DNA of 64,000 bases from Geopseudomonas aromaticivorans (GTDB taxonomy: Bacteria; Pseudomonadota; Gammaproteobacteria; Pseudomonadales; Pseudomonadaceae). The notes beneath the pieces were generated by a model. The model did not search any database, was not told the origin of the DNA, and saw only the letters and a list, made by a program, of their open reading frames with translations. The stretch is taken from assembly GCF_019097855.1 (NCBI RefSeq), contig NZ_JAHRGL010000030.1:266997-330996 (forward strand). Reading direction: 5' to 3'. Below are positions 18,050 to 27,901 of the stretch, one piece after another (the first letter of the stretch is position 1; every line of letters starts with the position of its first letter). Made by a program: the position numbers and the translations under genes.

Positions 18050-18154
18050 GGCGAGCTCCGGTGGAGTGGTAAAAACAGGAGTGTACTGAAATGTGTCGGC
18101 TGGCCGTAGGGTGGCCACTCGCGATCGCGATTGTCCCCCCAGTCAGGCCGTGGC

Positions 18155-18195
18155 GTAGGGCGGTAGAAAACCGCTGCGCGGGTTTTCTACCCTAC
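18155..18195. repeat. Palindromic intergenic repeat, copy 1
   Basis: GTAGAAAACC (18163-18172) pairs perfectly with GGTTTTCTAC (18181-18190) around GCTGCGCG, extended by GTAGG (18155-18159) and CCTAC (18191-18195). It sits in the 174-base gap between rhdA and rsgA. A related but diverged copy is at 43221-43250 (same GCTGCGC centre and GGTRGAAA/TTCYACCCT arms), so it is a dispersed element rather than a gene-specific terminator. Confidence 0.65.
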
Positions 18196-18223
18196 GGCTT
18201 TGCCGTTGCACGCCAGCCTGGGC

Positions 18224-19255
18224 TCAATACTCGGTCTTGGGCAGGCTGGCGAGGATGTGCCGGTAGCTGGCCAGGCGCTGCGGATGGATGCGCCCCTCTT
18301 CGAGGGCGCCCAGCAGCGCGCAGCCGGGCTCGCGGTCGTGCTGGCAGTCGCGGAAGCGGCAGCGGCCGATCAGGTCGCGGAACTCGACGAAGCCGTCCTC
18401 GACGTCGGCGCGGGTGACGTGGCCGAGGCTGAATTCGCGGATGCCGGGGGAGTCGATCAGCTCGCCGCCGCCGGGGAAGTGGAACAAGCGCGCGGTGGTG
18501 GTGGTGTGGGTGCCCTTGCCGGTCAGCTCGGACAGCGCGCCGACGCGCAGGTCGACGCCGGGCAGTAGGGCGTTGACCAGCGACGACTTGCCCACCCCGG
18601 ACTGGCCGACGAACACGCTGACCCGGCCGTCGAGGGTGGCGCGCAGATCGTCCATGGCGTTGCCGTTGTGCGCCGAGACTTCCAGCAGCGGATAGTCGAG
18701 GGCGCGGTACACATCGAGCAGGGCGTCGAGCTTCGCCGCGTTGGCCTCGTTGACCAGATCGGCCTTGTTCATCAGCAGCAGCGGGCGGATGCCGGCATGA
18801 TCGGCGGCGATCAGGTAGCGGTCGATCAGGTTGGCGTGTGGCTCGGGCAGCGGCGCGAAGACGATGACGATCTGGTCGACGTTGGCCGCCACTGGCTTGA
18901 GCACGCCGCGCATGTCCGGCCGGCACAGTTCGGAGCTGCGGGGCAGCTGGGCGACGATCACGCCGATGCCCTGGTTGCCGGCGCGCCAGACCACGCGGTC
19001 GCCGGTGACCAGCACCGGCAGGTTGGAGCGCAGGTGGCAGCGGAACACCTGACCGGCCAGTTCGCCTTCGAGGGCTTCGACCTCGACCTGCACGCCGAAG
19101 TGGGCGATCACCAGGCCGTTCTGCTCCGGACCGAGGTCGCCGCCTTCCAGCTCGTCCACCGCGCGCGACTCGCGCTTGGAGGCGCGGGCGGCGCGTTCTT
19201 CCTGGATCTTCTCGATGCGCCAGCTCTGCCGGCGGCTCAGTTGGCGTTTGGCCAT
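18224..19255 (-). CDS. rsgA: Ribosome small-subunit biogenesis GTPase RsgA
   Basis: Circularly permuted GTPase acting in late 30S maturation, 343 residues. After an OB-fold ([19 protein letters not shown]) the G-motifs appear in permuted order: NKAD (G4), then GQSGVGKSS (G1), then DSPG (G3). A C-terminal zinc site follows (CRFRDCQH...C). The lysine/arginine-rich start [10 protein letters not shown] is typical of Pseudomonas RsgA. Divergent from orn with an 82-base gap. Confidence 0.96.
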   Translation of the reverse strand: MAKRQLSRRQSWRIEKIQEERAARASKRESRAVDELEGGDLGPEQNGLVIAHFGVQVEVEALEGELAGQVFRCHLRSNLPVLVTGDRVVWRAGNQGIGVIVAQLPRSSELCRPDMRGVLKPVAANVDQIVIVFAPLPEPHANLIDRYLIAADHAGIRPLLLMNKADLVNEANAAKLDALLDVYRALDYPLLEVSAHNGNAMDDLRATLDGRVSVFVGQSGVGKSSLVNALLPGVDLRVGALSELTGKGTHTTTTARLFHFPGGGELIDSPGIREFSLGHVTRADVEDGFVEFRDLIGRCRFRDCQHDREPGCALLGALEEGRIHPQRLASYRHILASLPKTEY

Positions 19256-19306
19256 GATGGTTCCGTATGCGATTCCGGCGGCGAGTCTAGCATGCGCCCC
19301 GCCTGC

Positions 19307-19330
19307 TAGAATGCCGGCATATCTCGAGGA
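19307..19330 (+). promoter_or_regulatory. -10 element and ribosome binding site of orn
   Basis: TAGAAT at 19307-19312 in the rsgA-orn gap is followed by GAGGA just upstream of the ATG. No good -35 is visible. The sequence TAGAATGCCG also occurs before serB. Confidence 0.4.
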
Positions 19331-19337
19331 GACTTTC

Positions 19338-19889
19338 ATGCACAGCGCAGCGAACCCGCAGAACCTGATCTGGATCGATCTGGAAATGACCGGCCTGGAG
19401 CCGCAGACCGACGTGATCATCGAGATGGCCACCATCGTCACCGACGCCCAGCTCAACGTGCTGGCCGAGGGACCGGCCCTGGTGATCCACCAGAGCGACG
19501 AGGTGCTGGCCAGCATGAATCCCTGGTGCATCGAGCAGCACGGCAAGAGCGGGCTGACCCAGCGGGTGCGCGCGAGCCGCCTGAGCGAGGCCGAGGCCGA
19601 GGCGCAGACCATCGCTTTCCTCGCCCAGTGGGTGCCGGCCGGGGCATCGCCGATGTGCGGCAACAGCATCGGCCAGGATCGGCGCTTCCTCAATCGCTAC
19701 ATGCCGCAGCTGGAAGCCTTCTTCCACTACCGCAACATCGACGTCTCCACCCTCAAGGAACTGGCCGCGCGCTGGGCGCCGGCGGTCAAGGACGCCTTCA
19801 AGAAGGAAAGCAGCCACCTGGCGCTGGACGACATCCGCGATTCGATCGCCGAGCTGCGTCACTACCGCGAGCACTTCATCAAGTTTTGA
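19338..19889 (+). CDS. orn: Oligoribonuclease
   Basis: 3'-5' exoribonuclease that degrades the last di- to penta-nucleotides, including pGpG from c-di-GMP turnover. The 183-residue protein has the DEDDh residues: D and E in [11 protein letters not shown] in [10 protein letters not shown], and H plus D in SSHLALDDI. Length matches the family. Single gene, divergent from rsgA and convergent with queG; it links functionally to the nearby c-di-GMP genes fimX and the PilZ-like gene. Confidence 0.97.
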   Translation: MHSAANPQNLIWIDLEMTGLEPQTDVIIEMATIVTDAQLNVLAEGPALVIHQSDEVLASMNPWCIEQHGKSGLTQRVRASRLSEAEAEAQTIAFLAQWVPAGASPMCGNSIGQDRRFLNRYMPQLEAFFHYRNIDVSTLKELAARWAPAVKDAFKKESSHLALDDIRDSIAELRHYREHFIKF

Positions 19890-19925
19890 TGGTCAGGCGG
19901 CTGGCGCGGCTGGGCTAGACCGCTT

Positions 19926-20990
19926 TCACAGCGCGCCATGCCGCGCCAGCGCCCATTCGACGTGCTCGCGCACCAGGGAGGACGGGTGGTTGCGGCGCAG
20001 CTCCAGCGCCTCGAGCACGGCGATGCTGCCGGGGGCGTTGCCCAGGCCCACCGCGAGGTTGCGCAGCCAGCGCTCGTAGCCGGCGCGGCGCAGGGGCGAG
20101 CCTTCGGTGCGGGTCAGAAACTCTTCCTCGCTCCAGCGCAGCAGCGTCGCTAGCTCGGCATTGTCCAGCCCGTGCCGCGGCTGGAAGTCGCCCTGTTGCG
20201 TGGGGCGGGCGAAGCGGTTCCACGGGCAGACCAGCTGGCAGTCGTCGCAGCCGAACACCCGGTTGCCGATCAGCGGGCGCAGCTCCTCGGGAATCGCGCC
20301 CTTCAGCTCGATGGTCAGGTAGGAGATGCAGCGGCGTGCGTCCAGCTGCTGCGGGCCGACGAAGGCGGCGGTCGGGCAGATGTCCAGGCAGGCCTGGCAG
20401 CGCCCGCAGTGTTCGCTGGCGTGGGGCATGTCCACGGGCAGCGGCAGGTCGGTGAACAGCTCACCGAGGAAGAACCAGCTGCCGGCCTGCCTGTTGAGCA
20501 GCAGGGTGTTCTTGCCGATCCAGCCCAGCCCGGCCTGCTGCGCCAGGGCCTTCTCCAGCACCGGCGCGCTGTCGACGAAGGCGCGGTAGCCGAACGGGCC
20601 GATGGCCGCCTGCATGCGTTCGGCCAGCTGCTGCAGGCGCTTGCGGATCAGCTTGTGGTAGTCGCGGCCCAGCGCATAGCGCGACACGTAGGCCTTGTCC
20701 GGGCTGGCCAGCACCTCGGCCATGCGCGTGTCGCCGGGCAGGTAGTCCATGCGCAGCGAGATCACCCGCAGGGTGCCCGGCACCAGCTCGGCCGGGTGCG
20801 AACGCTTGCTGCCGTGGGCGGCCATGTAGTCCATCTCGCCGTGATGGCCGGCGGCCAGCCAGCGCTCGAGATAAGCCTCGTGCTCGCCCAGTGCGATCCC
20901 GGCGATGCCGACCTGCTGGAAGCCCAGCTCGCGGCCCCAGTCCTTGAGCGACTGGGCGAGGGCGGAAAGATCGGGGGCGCTGGTCGACAT
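19926..20990 (-). CDS. queG: Epoxyqueuosine reductase
   Basis: Cobalamin-dependent last step of queuosine synthesis in tRNA. The 354-residue protein has two ferredoxin-like 4Fe-4S motifs, CGRCQACLDICP and CDDCQLVCPWN, after the N-terminal cobalamin-binding region (conserved RYALGRDYHKLIRKRL). The ATG before STSAPDLSALAQ is the first plausible start. It is divergent from nnr; the TATAAT box of nnr lies between them. Confidence 0.95.
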   Translation of the reverse strand: MSTSAPDLSALAQSLKDWGRELGFQQVGIAGIALGEHEAYLERWLAAGHHGEMDYMAAHGSKRSHPAELVPGTLRVISLRMDYLPGDTRMAEVLASPDKAYVSRYALGRDYHKLIRKRLQQLAERMQAAIGPFGYRAFVDSAPVLEKALAQQAGLGWIGKNTLLLNRQAGSWFFLGELFTDLPLPVDMPHASEHCGRCQACLDICPTAAFVGPQQLDARRCISYLTIELKGAIPEELRPLIGNRVFGCDDCQLVCPWNRFARPTQQGDFQPRHGLDNAELATLLRWSEEEFLTRTEGSPLRRAGYERWLRNLAVGLGNAPGSIAVLEALELRRNHPSSLVREHVEWALARHGAL

Positions 20991-21018
20991 GGCTGGCGGT
21001 GCTCGGGGGCGGGAGGGG

Positions 21019-21024
21019 TATAAT
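21019..21024 (+). promoter_or_regulatory. -10 element upstream of nnr
   Basis: A perfect TATAAT sits 30 bases before the nnr ATG in the queG-nnr divergent gap. No recognisable -35 lies 16-18 bases upstream. Confidence 0.45.
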
Positions 21025-21053
21025 TGTGCCAGAGCCCGCCGCCGAATGAGCCC

Positions 21054-22556
21054 ATGCCCGACGTACAGGATTGCCTGCCCACCGCCCTCTATCGTGCCGC
21101 CCAGGTACGCGAGCTGGATGCCCGTCTGATCGCCGCCGGTACGCCCGGTTTCGAGCTGATGCAGCGTGCTGCCCGCGCCGCCTGGCGTGCCCTGCGCCGC
21201 CACTGGCCGCAGGCTGACGAAGTCACCGTGCTGGCCGGTCGCGGCAACAACGCTGGCGACGGCTACCTGCTCGCCGCTCTGGCGCAGCGGGCGGGCTGGC
21301 GCGTGCGGGTGCTGGCGGTCGGCGATCCTGCGCAGCTGGGCGGCGATGCCGCGCTGGCCTGTGCCGAGGCGCGCGCCGCCGGCGTGGCCATCCTGCCGTG
21401 GAGCGAGTGCGCGCCGCTCACCGGCGTGCTGGTCGATGCGCTGCTCGGTACCGGCCTGAGTGGCGCGGTGCGCGAGCCCTATGCCCAGGCCATCCGCCTG
21501 CTCAACGCCAGTGGCCAGCCGGTGCTGGCCGTCGACATCCCCTCCGGGCTGTGTGCCGACACCGGCCGGGTGCTCGGCGTGGCCGTGCGTGCCGAGCTGA
21601 CGGTGACCTTCATCGGCCTCAAGCTCGGCTTGTTCTGCCTCGACGGCCCGGACCATTGCGGTGCGCTGGCGTTCGCCGATCTGCAGGCCGATCCGCGGTT
21701 GCTGGCGACGGGCGTGCCGGCGGCGCAACGCCTGACTGGCGCAGGCTTGCCGGCGCTGGCGCCGCGCCCGCGCAACGGCCACAAGGGGCTGTTCGGCCAT
21801 GTGCTGGTGGTCGGTGGCGACAGCGGTTTTGGCGGCGCGGCGCTGCTGGCGGCGGAAAGCTGCCTGCGCAGCGGCGCCGGGCTGGTCAGCCTGGCCACCC
21901 GTGGCGAATACGTGGCGGCGCTGCTGGCGCGGCGGCCGGAAGTCATGGCGCGCGGCGTGCGCTCGGCCAACGAGATTCAGGACCTGGCGGCGGCGGCCGA
22001 CGTGCTGGTGCTCGGTCCCGGCATCGGCCAGGGGGCCTGGGCGCGCAGCCTGTTGTCCGGGTTGGGCGCGCTGGACAAGCCGCAGGTATGGGACGCCGAT
22101 GCGCTCAACCTGCTGGCCGCCGGCCAGCTGACGGCACCGGCCGGCAACTGGCTGGTCACCCCGCATCCCGGCGAGGCGGCGCGCCTGCTGGGGACGACGA
22201 CTGCCGCCGTGCAGGCCGATCGACCGGCGGCGGCGCTGGCACTGGCACGCCAATTGAATGCCCTGGTGGTCTTGAAGGGCCTTGGCAGCCTGGTGGCGAC
22301 CCCGTCCGGCGAGCTGTACTTGTGCGACCGTGGCCATCCGGCGATGGCCGGCGCCGGCCTGGGTGACGTGCTCGCCGGCCTGCTCGGCGCGCTGCTGGCC
22401 CAGGGCCTGACGATGACCGCGGCGGCGCAGCTGGGGGTGTGGTTGCACGCCTGCGCCGGCGAGCGCCTTGGCCGCGCGGGCCGTGGCCTGGTGGCGGCCG
22501 ATCTGATGACAAGTATCCGTGATCTGCTGGAGGAGCACAGTCCGTGCCTGAAGTGA
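21054..22556 (+). CDS. nnr: Bifunctional NAD(P)H-hydrate epimerase / dehydratase
   Basis: Repairs hydrated NAD(P)H. Residues 1 to about 210 are the epimerase (YjeF_N) domain, with [13 protein letters not shown] as the cofactor motif and DIPSGL near 165. About 225 to 500 is the ADP-dependent dehydratase with [26 protein letters not shown] and the [14 protein letters not shown] nucleotide motif. Length 500 fits the fused form. The ATG at 21054 is taken over one 30 bases upstream that overlaps the -10 box. The 3' end overlaps tsaE by 13 bases. Confidence 0.95.
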   Translation: MPDVQDCLPTALYRAAQVRELDARLIAAGTPGFELMQRAARAAWRALRRHWPQADEVTVLAGRGNNAGDGYLLAALAQRAGWRVRVLAVGDPAQLGGDAALACAEARAAGVAILPWSECAPLTGVLVDALLGTGLSGAVREPYAQAIRLLNASGQPVLAVDIPSGLCADTGRVLGVAVRAELTVTFIGLKLGLFCLDGPDHCGALAFADLQADPRLLATGVPAAQRLTGAGLPALAPRPRNGHKGLFGHVLVVGGDSGFGGAALLAAESCLRSGAGLVSLATRGEYVAALLARRPEVMARGVRSANEIQDLAAAADVLVLGPGIGQGAWARSLLSGLGALDKPQVWDADALNLLAAGQLTAPAGNWLVTPHPGEAARLLGTTTAAVQADRPAAALALARQLNALVVLKGLGSLVATPSGELYLCDRGHPAMAGAGLGDVLAGLLGALLAQGLTMTAAAQLGVWLHACAGERLGRAGRGLVAADLMTSIRDLLEEHSPCLK

Positions 22557-23011
22557 CCCTGTACGCGGCCGATGAGGCAGCCATGCTGGCGCTGGGCGCG
22601 CGACTGGCCGAAGTGACCGGTGGTATCGGCGTGATCTGCCTGCATGGTGATCTGGGCGCCGGCAAGACCACCCTGTCGCGCGGTATCCTGCGCGGTTTGG
22701 GGCACTCCGGCGCGGTGAAGAGTCCAACCTTCACCCTGGTCGAGCCCTACGAACTGGGCGAGCGGCGGGTCTACCACTTCGATCTGTACCGTCTGGCCGA
22801 CCCGGAGGAGCTGGAATTCTTCGGGATTCGTGACTATTTCCAAGGTGACGCGCTGTGCCTGATCGAATGGCCCGAGCGCGGCACCGGTATTTTGCCGAAG
22901 GCGGACCTGGACATCACCATCGCTGCACAAGCTGCCGGCCGCACTCTGCGCCTGGCGCCGCTGAGTGCGCGCGGCGAGTCCTGGTGTGCCGCTTTGACTG
23001 GGGGAGTTTGA
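22544..23011 (+). CDS. tsaE: tRNA threonylcarbamoyladenosine biosynthesis ATPase TsaE
   Basis: ATPase that works with TsaB and TsaD to make t6A37 in tRNA. The 155-residue protein has the P-loop [14 protein letters not shown] and the [11 protein letters not shown] and [12 protein letters not shown] blocks. It starts at GTG with a GGAGGAG site, overlapping nnr. amiB follows after 3 bases. Confidence 0.95.
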   Translation: MPEVTLYAADEAAMLALGARLAEVTGGIGVICLHGDLGAGKTTLSRGILRGLGHSGAVKSPTFTLVEPYELGERRVYHFDLYRLADPEELEFFGIRDYFQGDALCLIEWPERGTGILPKADLDITIAAQAAGRTLRLAPLSARGESWCAALTGGV

Positions 23012-23014
23012 CCA

Positions 23015-24562
23015 ATGGGATGGAGTATCCGTCCGCGCGCCGTGTTGGTCGCCTTTGCGGCCACGCTGGCGCTGCTGGCAGCCGAGGCGGCACTGGCAGC
23101 CAGCGAGATTCGCAGCGTGCGCTTGTGGCGTGCACCGGACAACACCCGCCTGGTGTTCGACCTGAGCGCGCCGGTGCAGCACAGCGTGTTCATTCTGGAG
23201 GCGCCGAATCGCATCGTCATCGACGTCGAGGGCGCGGAGCTGAAGGCCCGCCTGGAGCAGCTGGCCATCGCCAAAACGCCGATCACCGGTCTGCGTGCTG
23301 CGGAGCAGGGGGCCGGGAAGCTGCGCATCGTGCTCGACATGGCGGCTCCGGTGTCGCCGAAGAGCTTCACCCTGGCGCCTAACCAGCAGTATGGGCATCG
23401 CCTGGTGGTCGACTTGTTCGATCAGGAGGAGGGGGCGGGCGTGCCGGCCTCGAACGCTGCGGCCCAGCCGGTGGCCAGCGAGCCGGTGCGGCCGCAGTCG
23501 GGCGCCGCCATGTCGGCGAGTGCCGCCTCGGGCAACAACCCCGCCCCGAGCGCCCCTGTCGCCACGGTTGCCGCGGCGAGCACGCCGGTGCCGAAAACCG
23601 TGGTGCCCGACACCCCTGCGCCGGCCAGCCAGCCGCCGGCACCGCGGGGCAAGCGCAGCATCGTCATCGCCATCGACGCCGGCCACGGCGGCGAGGACCC
23701 GGGGGCACTCGGCCCGCGCGGTCTGCACGAGAAGGATGTGGTGCTGGCCATCGCCCGCGAGCTGCAGCGGCAGATCAATCAGGAGAAAGGCTTCCGTGCC
23801 GAGCTGGTGCGCACCGGCGATTACTTCATCCCGCTGCGCAAGCGCACCGAGATCGCCCGCAAGAAGGGCGCCGACCTGTTCGTTTCGGTGCACGCCGACG
23901 CCGCGCCGAGTTCGAGCGCCTTCGGCGCCTCGGTGTTCGCCCTGTCCGATCGCGGCGCCACCTCGGAAACCGCGCGCTGGCTGGCCGACAGCGAAAACCG
24001 TTCGGACCTGGTCGGGGGCGTCGGCAGCGTCAGCCTCGACGACAAGGACCGCATGCTCGCCGGGGTGCTGCTCGATCTGTCGATGACCGCCACCCTGTCC
24101 TCGAGCCTGGATGTCGGCCACAAGGTGCTGTCGAACATGGGGCGGATCACCCCGCTGCACAAGCGGCGGGTCGAGCAGGCCGGCTTCATGGTGCTGAAGT
24201 CGCCGGACATTCCGTCGATCCTGGTGGAGACCGGATTCATCTCCAATCCCGCCGAGTCGCAGAAGCTGGCCAGTTCCAGCCACCAGCAGGCGCTGGCGCG
24301 CTCGATCGAGGGCGGCATCCGCCGCTTCTTCCACGAGAATCCGCCGCCGGGTACCTACATCGCCTGGCTGCGTGACCAGGGCAAGATCAAGCTCGGCCAG
24401 CGCGAGCACCGGGTGGCGCCGGGCGAGAGCCTGGCGCTGATCGCTCAGCGCTATCAGGTCAGCCAGGCGGCGCTGCGCAGCGCCAACCGCCTGGCCAGCG
24501 ACGGCCTGAAAGTCGGCCAGATGCTGGCCATTCCGGCACCGACCCTGGCGGCGCAGCCATGA
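23015..24562 (+). CDS. amiB: N-acetylmuramoyl-L-alanine amidase with AMIN and LysM domains
   Basis: Periplasmic peptidoglycan amidase for daughter-cell separation, 515 residues: signal peptide (about 1-29, ending ALAA), AMIN septal-targeting domain (about 30-135), a Pro/Ala-rich linker (about 145-210), and an Amidase_3 catalytic domain with zinc ligands in [18 protein letters not shown] and [12 protein letters not shown]-terminal LysM follows ([18 protein letters not shown]). The AMIN domain marks it as AmiB/AmiC type. It overlaps mutL by 4 bases (ATGA). Confidence 0.95.
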   Translation: MGWSIRPRAVLVAFAATLALLAAEAALAASEIRSVRLWRAPDNTRLVFDLSAPVQHSVFILEAPNRIVIDVEGAELKARLEQLAIAKTPITGLRAAEQGAGKLRIVLDMAAPVSPKSFTLAPNQQYGHRLVVDLFDQEEGAGVPASNAAAQPVASEPVRPQSGAAMSASAASGNNPAPSAPVATVAAASTPVPKTVVPDTPAPASQPPAPRGKRSIVIAIDAGHGGEDPGALGPRGLHEKDVVLAIARELQRQINQEKGFRAELVRTGDYFIPLRKRTEIARKKGADLFVSVHADAAPSSSAFGASVFALSDRGATSETARWLADSENRSDLVGGVGSVSLDDKDRMLAGVLLDLSMTATLSSSLDVGHKVLSNMGRITPLHKRRVEQAGFMVLKSPDIPSILVETGFISNPAESQKLASSSHQQALARSIEGGIRRFFHENPPPGTYIAWLRDQGKIKLGQREHRVAPGESLALIAQRYQVSQAALRSANRLASDGLKVGQMLAIPAPTLAAQP

Positions 24563-26460
24563 GTGAGGCCGCACGCATCCAGCTGCTGACGCCGCGGCTG
24601 GCCAACCAGATCGCCGCCGGCGAGGTGGTGGAGCGGCCGGCGTCGGTGGCCAAGGAGCTACTGGAAAACAGCCTGGATGCCGGGGCCAAGCGCATCGACG
24701 TCGAAGTGGAGCAGGGCGGCATCAAGCTGCTGCGGGTGCGCGACGACGGCGGCGGCATCGCCCCGGATGATCTGCCGCTGGCCCTGGCGCGCCACGCCAC
24801 CAGCAAGATCCGCGAGCTGGAAGACCTCGAGCGGGTGCTGAGCCTGGGCTTTCGCGGCGAGGCGCTGGCCTCGATCAGCTCGGTGGCCCGGCTGACGCTG
24901 ACCTCGCGTCGGCGCGGCGCGCCGCAGGCCTGGCAGGTGGAGGCCGAGGGGCGCGACATGGCGACGCGGGTGCAGCCGGCCGCCCATCCCGACGGTACCA
25001 CGGTGGAAGTGCGTGACCTGTTCTTCAACACCCCGGCGCGGCGCAAGTTCCTGCGTGCGGAGAAGACCGAGTTCGACCACCTGCAGGAGGTGATCAGGCG
25101 TCTGGCGCTGACCCACTTCGAGGTTGGCTTCCACTTGCGCCACAACGGCAAGGGTGTGCTGGCCTTGCATCCGGCCGGCGACGAGATCAGTCGCGCCCGG
25201 CGCGTGGCCAGCGTCTGCGGGCCGGCCTTCCTCGAGCAGGCGCTGCCCATCGACATCGAGCGTAACGGCCTGCGCCTGTGGGGCTGGGTCGGCCTGCCGA
25301 CCTTCTCGCGCAGCCAGGCCGACCTGCAGTATTTCTATGTCAATGGCCGCATGGTGCGCGACAAGCTGGTCGCTCACGCGGTGCGTCAGGCCTACCGTGA
25401 CGTGCTGTACAACGGCCGCCATCCGGCCTTCGTGCTGTTTCTCGAGATCGACCCGGCGGTGGTCGACGTCAACGTGCACCCGACCAAGCACGAGGTGCGT
25501 TTCCGCGACAGCCGCATGGTGCACGATTTCCTCTATGGCACCCTGCATCGCGCGCTGGCCGATGTGCGCCCGGAGGATCAGTTGGCGGCGCCGGCGACCC
25601 TGCGTGGCGAGGCGCCGATCAGCGGTCTGGCGGCTGGCGAATTCGCTGGACAGAACGAGATGGCGCTGGCCGCGCATGTGCCGTCTGCGCCCGTCGAGGC
25701 CTCGCGCTGGCAGCCCACGCTGGGCGGGCAGAGTGTCGGCGGCGGCGGTGGCGGCTATCGTCCGCCGCCACCGGCGAACGGCCAGCCGCAGGCCGAACTG
25801 CAGGGGGCCTATCGCGAGTTCTTCGCCCCGCTGACGGAAGCTGCGCCGCCAACGCTGCCGCAGGGCCAGGGCGATGTGCCGCCGCTGGGGTATGCCCTGG
25901 CCCAGCTCAAGGGGGTGTACATCCTCGCCGAGAATGCCCAGGGCCTGGTGCTGGTGGACATGCACGCGGCGCACGAGCGGATCACCTACGAGCGCCTGAA
26001 AAGCGCCATGGCCAGCGAGGGCCTGCGCGGCCAGCCGCTGCTGGTGCCGGAGTCCATCGCCCTGAGCCAGCGCGAGGGCGACTGTGCCGAGGAGCATGCC
26101 GACTGGTTCGCCCGCCTCGGTTTCGAGCTGCAGCGCCTCGGCCCGGAAACCCTGGCGATCCGCCAGATTCCCGCGCTGCTCAAGCAGGCCGAGGCCAGCC
26201 AGCTGGTGCGTGATGTGCTCAGCGACCTACTGGAATTCGGCTCCAGCGATCGCATCCAGGCCCATCTCAACGAGCTGCTGGCGACCATGGCCTGCCATGG
26301 GGCGGTGCGCGCCAACCGCCGGCTGACCGTGCCGGAAATGAACGCCCTGCTGCGCGATATGGAGCAGACCGAGCGCAGCGGCCAGTGCAACCACGGCCGA
26401 CCGACCTGGACCCAGTTGGGCATGGATGATCTGGACAAGCTGTTTTTGCGCGGTCGCTGA
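24559..26460 (+). CDS. mutL: DNA mismatch repair protein MutL
   Basis: Mismatch-repair matchmaker, 633 residues. The N-terminal GHKL ATPase shows [26 protein letters not shown] and [10 protein letters not shown]. After a Gly/Pro-rich linker (about 385-420), the C-terminal dimerisation domain carries a [12 protein letters not shown] motif near residue 467, the Pseudomonas form of the endonuclease DQHA-x2-E-x4-E motif, and CNHGRPT near the end. It lies between amiB and miaA, a common gammaproteobacterial order. Confidence 0.97.
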   Translation: MSEAARIQLLTPRLANQIAAGEVVERPASVAKELLENSLDAGAKRIDVEVEQGGIKLLRVRDDGGGIAPDDLPLALARHATSKIRELEDLERVLSLGFRGEALASISSVARLTLTSRRRGAPQAWQVEAEGRDMATRVQPAAHPDGTTVEVRDLFFNTPARRKFLRAEKTEFDHLQEVIRRLALTHFEVGFHLRHNGKGVLALHPAGDEISRARRVASVCGPAFLEQALPIDIERNGLRLWGWVGLPTFSRSQADLQYFYVNGRMVRDKLVAHAVRQAYRDVLYNGRHPAFVLFLEIDPAVVDVNVHPTKHEVRFRDSRMVHDFLYGTLHRALADVRPEDQLAAPATLRGEAPISGLAAGEFAGQNEMALAAHVPSAPVEASRWQPTLGGQSVGGGGGGYRPPPPANGQPQAELQGAYREFFAPLTEAAPPTLPQGQGDVPPLGYALAQLKGVYILAENAQGLVLVDMHAAHERITYERLKSAMASEGLRGQPLLVPESIALSQREGDCAEEHADWFARLGFELQRLGPETLAIRQIPALLKQAEASQLVRDVLSDLLEFGSSDRIQAHLNELLATMACHGAVRANRRLTVPEMNALLRDMEQTERSGQCNHGRPTWTQLGMDDLDKLFLRGR

Positions 26461-26559
26461 AAGCCGCAAGACCCTCGCCGCCCGCCCTGACGCGCGGGCT
26501 GATCTGCCTCGCCGGAGCGGGGGAGCCATTCCATTCAATTGTCGAGCAAGAGTGTCCCG

Positions 26560-27531
26560 ATGTCTGCGCTGCCTCCCGCCATCTTCCTCATGGGTCCGAC
26601 CGCCTCGGGCAAGACCGATCTGGCCATCGAGCTGGCGCGAACGCTGCCGTGCGAGATCGTCAGCGTCGATTCGGCGCTGGTCTATCGCGGCATGGATATC
26701 GGCACGGCCAAGCCGTCGCGCGAGTTGCTGGCCGAGTTCCCGCACCGCCTGATCGATATCCGCGATCCGGCAGAGAGCTATTCGGCCGCCGAGTTTCGCC
26801 GCGATGCGCTGGCGGCGATGGCCGAGATCACCGCCGCCGGGCGCATTCCGCTGCTGGTCGGCGGCACCATGCTGTACTTCAAGGCGCTGCTCGAAGGCCT
26901 GGCCGACATGCCGTCGGCCGATGCGCAGGTGCGCAGCCAGCTCGAGGCGCAGCTCGCCGCCGAAGGTCCGGCGGCGCTGCATGCCGAGCTGGCGCGGGTG
27001 GATCCGGAGTCGGCGGCACGCATCCATCCCAACGATCCGCAGCGGCTGATCCGGGCGCTGGAGGTCTACCGCGTCAGCGGCTTGAGCATGAGCGAACACC
27101 GGCGGCGTCAGGTGTTGCAAAATCTGCACGCGGGTACGCCGCAGGGACAGGCTTTGCCTTATACTGTCGCGCAATTGGCCATTGCCCCAGCGCAACGTCA
27201 GGTATTGCACGAGCGCATTGCCCGGCGTTTTCACCTCATGCTGGAACAGGAGTTCGTCGCGGAAGTCGAAGCGCTGCATGCCCGTGGCGACCTGCATCCG
27301 GGACTGCCCTCGATCCGCTCGGTGGGCTACCGGCAGGTATGGGAATATATCGAAGGACGTCTGACCCGGGACGAGATGACCGAACGCGGCATCATCGCCA
27401 CCCGCCAGCTGGCCAAACGACAATTCACCTGGCTGCGCAGTTGGTCGCAGTTGCACTGGCTCGACAGCCTGGCCTGCGACAATCTGGCACGCACCTTGAA
27501 ATATCTGCAAACGATCGCCATTAAAAACTGA
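26560..27531 (+). CDS. miaA: tRNA dimethylallyltransferase MiaA
   Basis: Prenylates A37 of tRNAs reading UNN codons. The 323-residue protein has the P-loop GPTASGKTD, the [16 protein letters not shown] substrate motif and [15 protein letters not shown]. The ATG at 26560 matches the family N-terminus; an in-frame TTG at 26539 is a less likely alternative. Its 3' end precedes the hfq promoter. Confidence 0.96.
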   Translation: MSALPPAIFLMGPTASGKTDLAIELARTLPCEIVSVDSALVYRGMDIGTAKPSRELLAEFPHRLIDIRDPAESYSAAEFRRDALAAMAEITAAGRIPLLVGGTMLYFKALLEGLADMPSADAQVRSQLEAQLAAEGPAALHAELARVDPESAARIHPNDPQRLIRALEVYRVSGLSMSEHRRRQVLQNLHAGTPQGQALPYTVAQLAIAPAQRQVLHERIARRFHLMLEQEFVAEVEALHARGDLHPGLPSIRSVGYRQVWEYIEGRLTRDEMTERGIIATRQLAKRQFTWLRSWSQLHWLDSLACDNLARTLKYLQTIAIKN

Positions 27532-27581
27532 GTTTCGGCCGTTGCCGGCTATCCTGTAAAAAAGTGCAGGAATAAGCCACA

Positions 27582-27610
27582 TTGGGTCGATTTCGACTTA
27601 CCCATAAAAT
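27582..27610 (+). promoter_or_regulatory. Sigma70-like promoter of hfq
   Basis: TTGGGT (27582-27587), a 17-base spacer and TAAAAT (27605-27610) lie in the AT-richer 106-base miaA-hfq gap, followed by AAGGAG before the ATG. This would allow hfq-hflX to be transcribed apart from miaA. Confidence 0.6.
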
Positions 27611-27637
27611 TACTTACCCCCTGAAGGAGTGTGGACA

Positions 27638-27886
27638 ATGTCAAAAGGGCATTCGCTACAAGACCCTTACCTGAACACCCTGCGCAAAGAGCGCGTTCCG
27701 GTTTCCATCTATCTGGTCAACGGCATCAAGCTGCAGGGCCAGATCGAATCGTTCGACCAGTTCGTCATCCTGCTGAAGAACACCGTCAGCCAGATGGTCT
27801 ACAAGCACGCCATCTCCACCGTGGTTCCGAGCCGTCCGGTACGTCTGCCCAGCAGCGAACAGGGCGAGTCGGGCAGCGACGAATAA
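27638..27886 (+). CDS. hfq: RNA chaperone Hfq
   Basis: Sm-like RNA chaperone for small-RNA and mRNA pairing, 82 residues, the Pseudomonas length without the long C-terminal tail of E. coli. Sm1 is [20 protein letters not shown] and Sm2 is [21 protein letters not shown] near residue 8 contributes the proximal RNA site. The start is set by AAGGAG 8 bases before the ATG. hflX begins 15 bases downstream. Confidence 0.98.
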   Translation: MSKGHSLQDPYLNTLRKERVPVSIYLVNGIKLQGQIESFDQFVILLKNTVSQMVYKHAISTVVPSRPVRLPSSEQGESGSDE

Positions 27887-27901
27887 GCGGAGTCGCCAGT
27901 C

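Noticed and set aside
24559-26460. Loss of the MutL endonuclease motif (DMHA instead of DQHA)
   Set aside because: The metal-binding Asp, His and both Glu are kept and I recall DMHA as normal for Pseudomonas MutL.
26539-26559. TTG start for miaA seven codons upstream
   Set aside because: The added residues are not in the family and no spaced ribosome site precedes it; the ATG at 26560 fits better.
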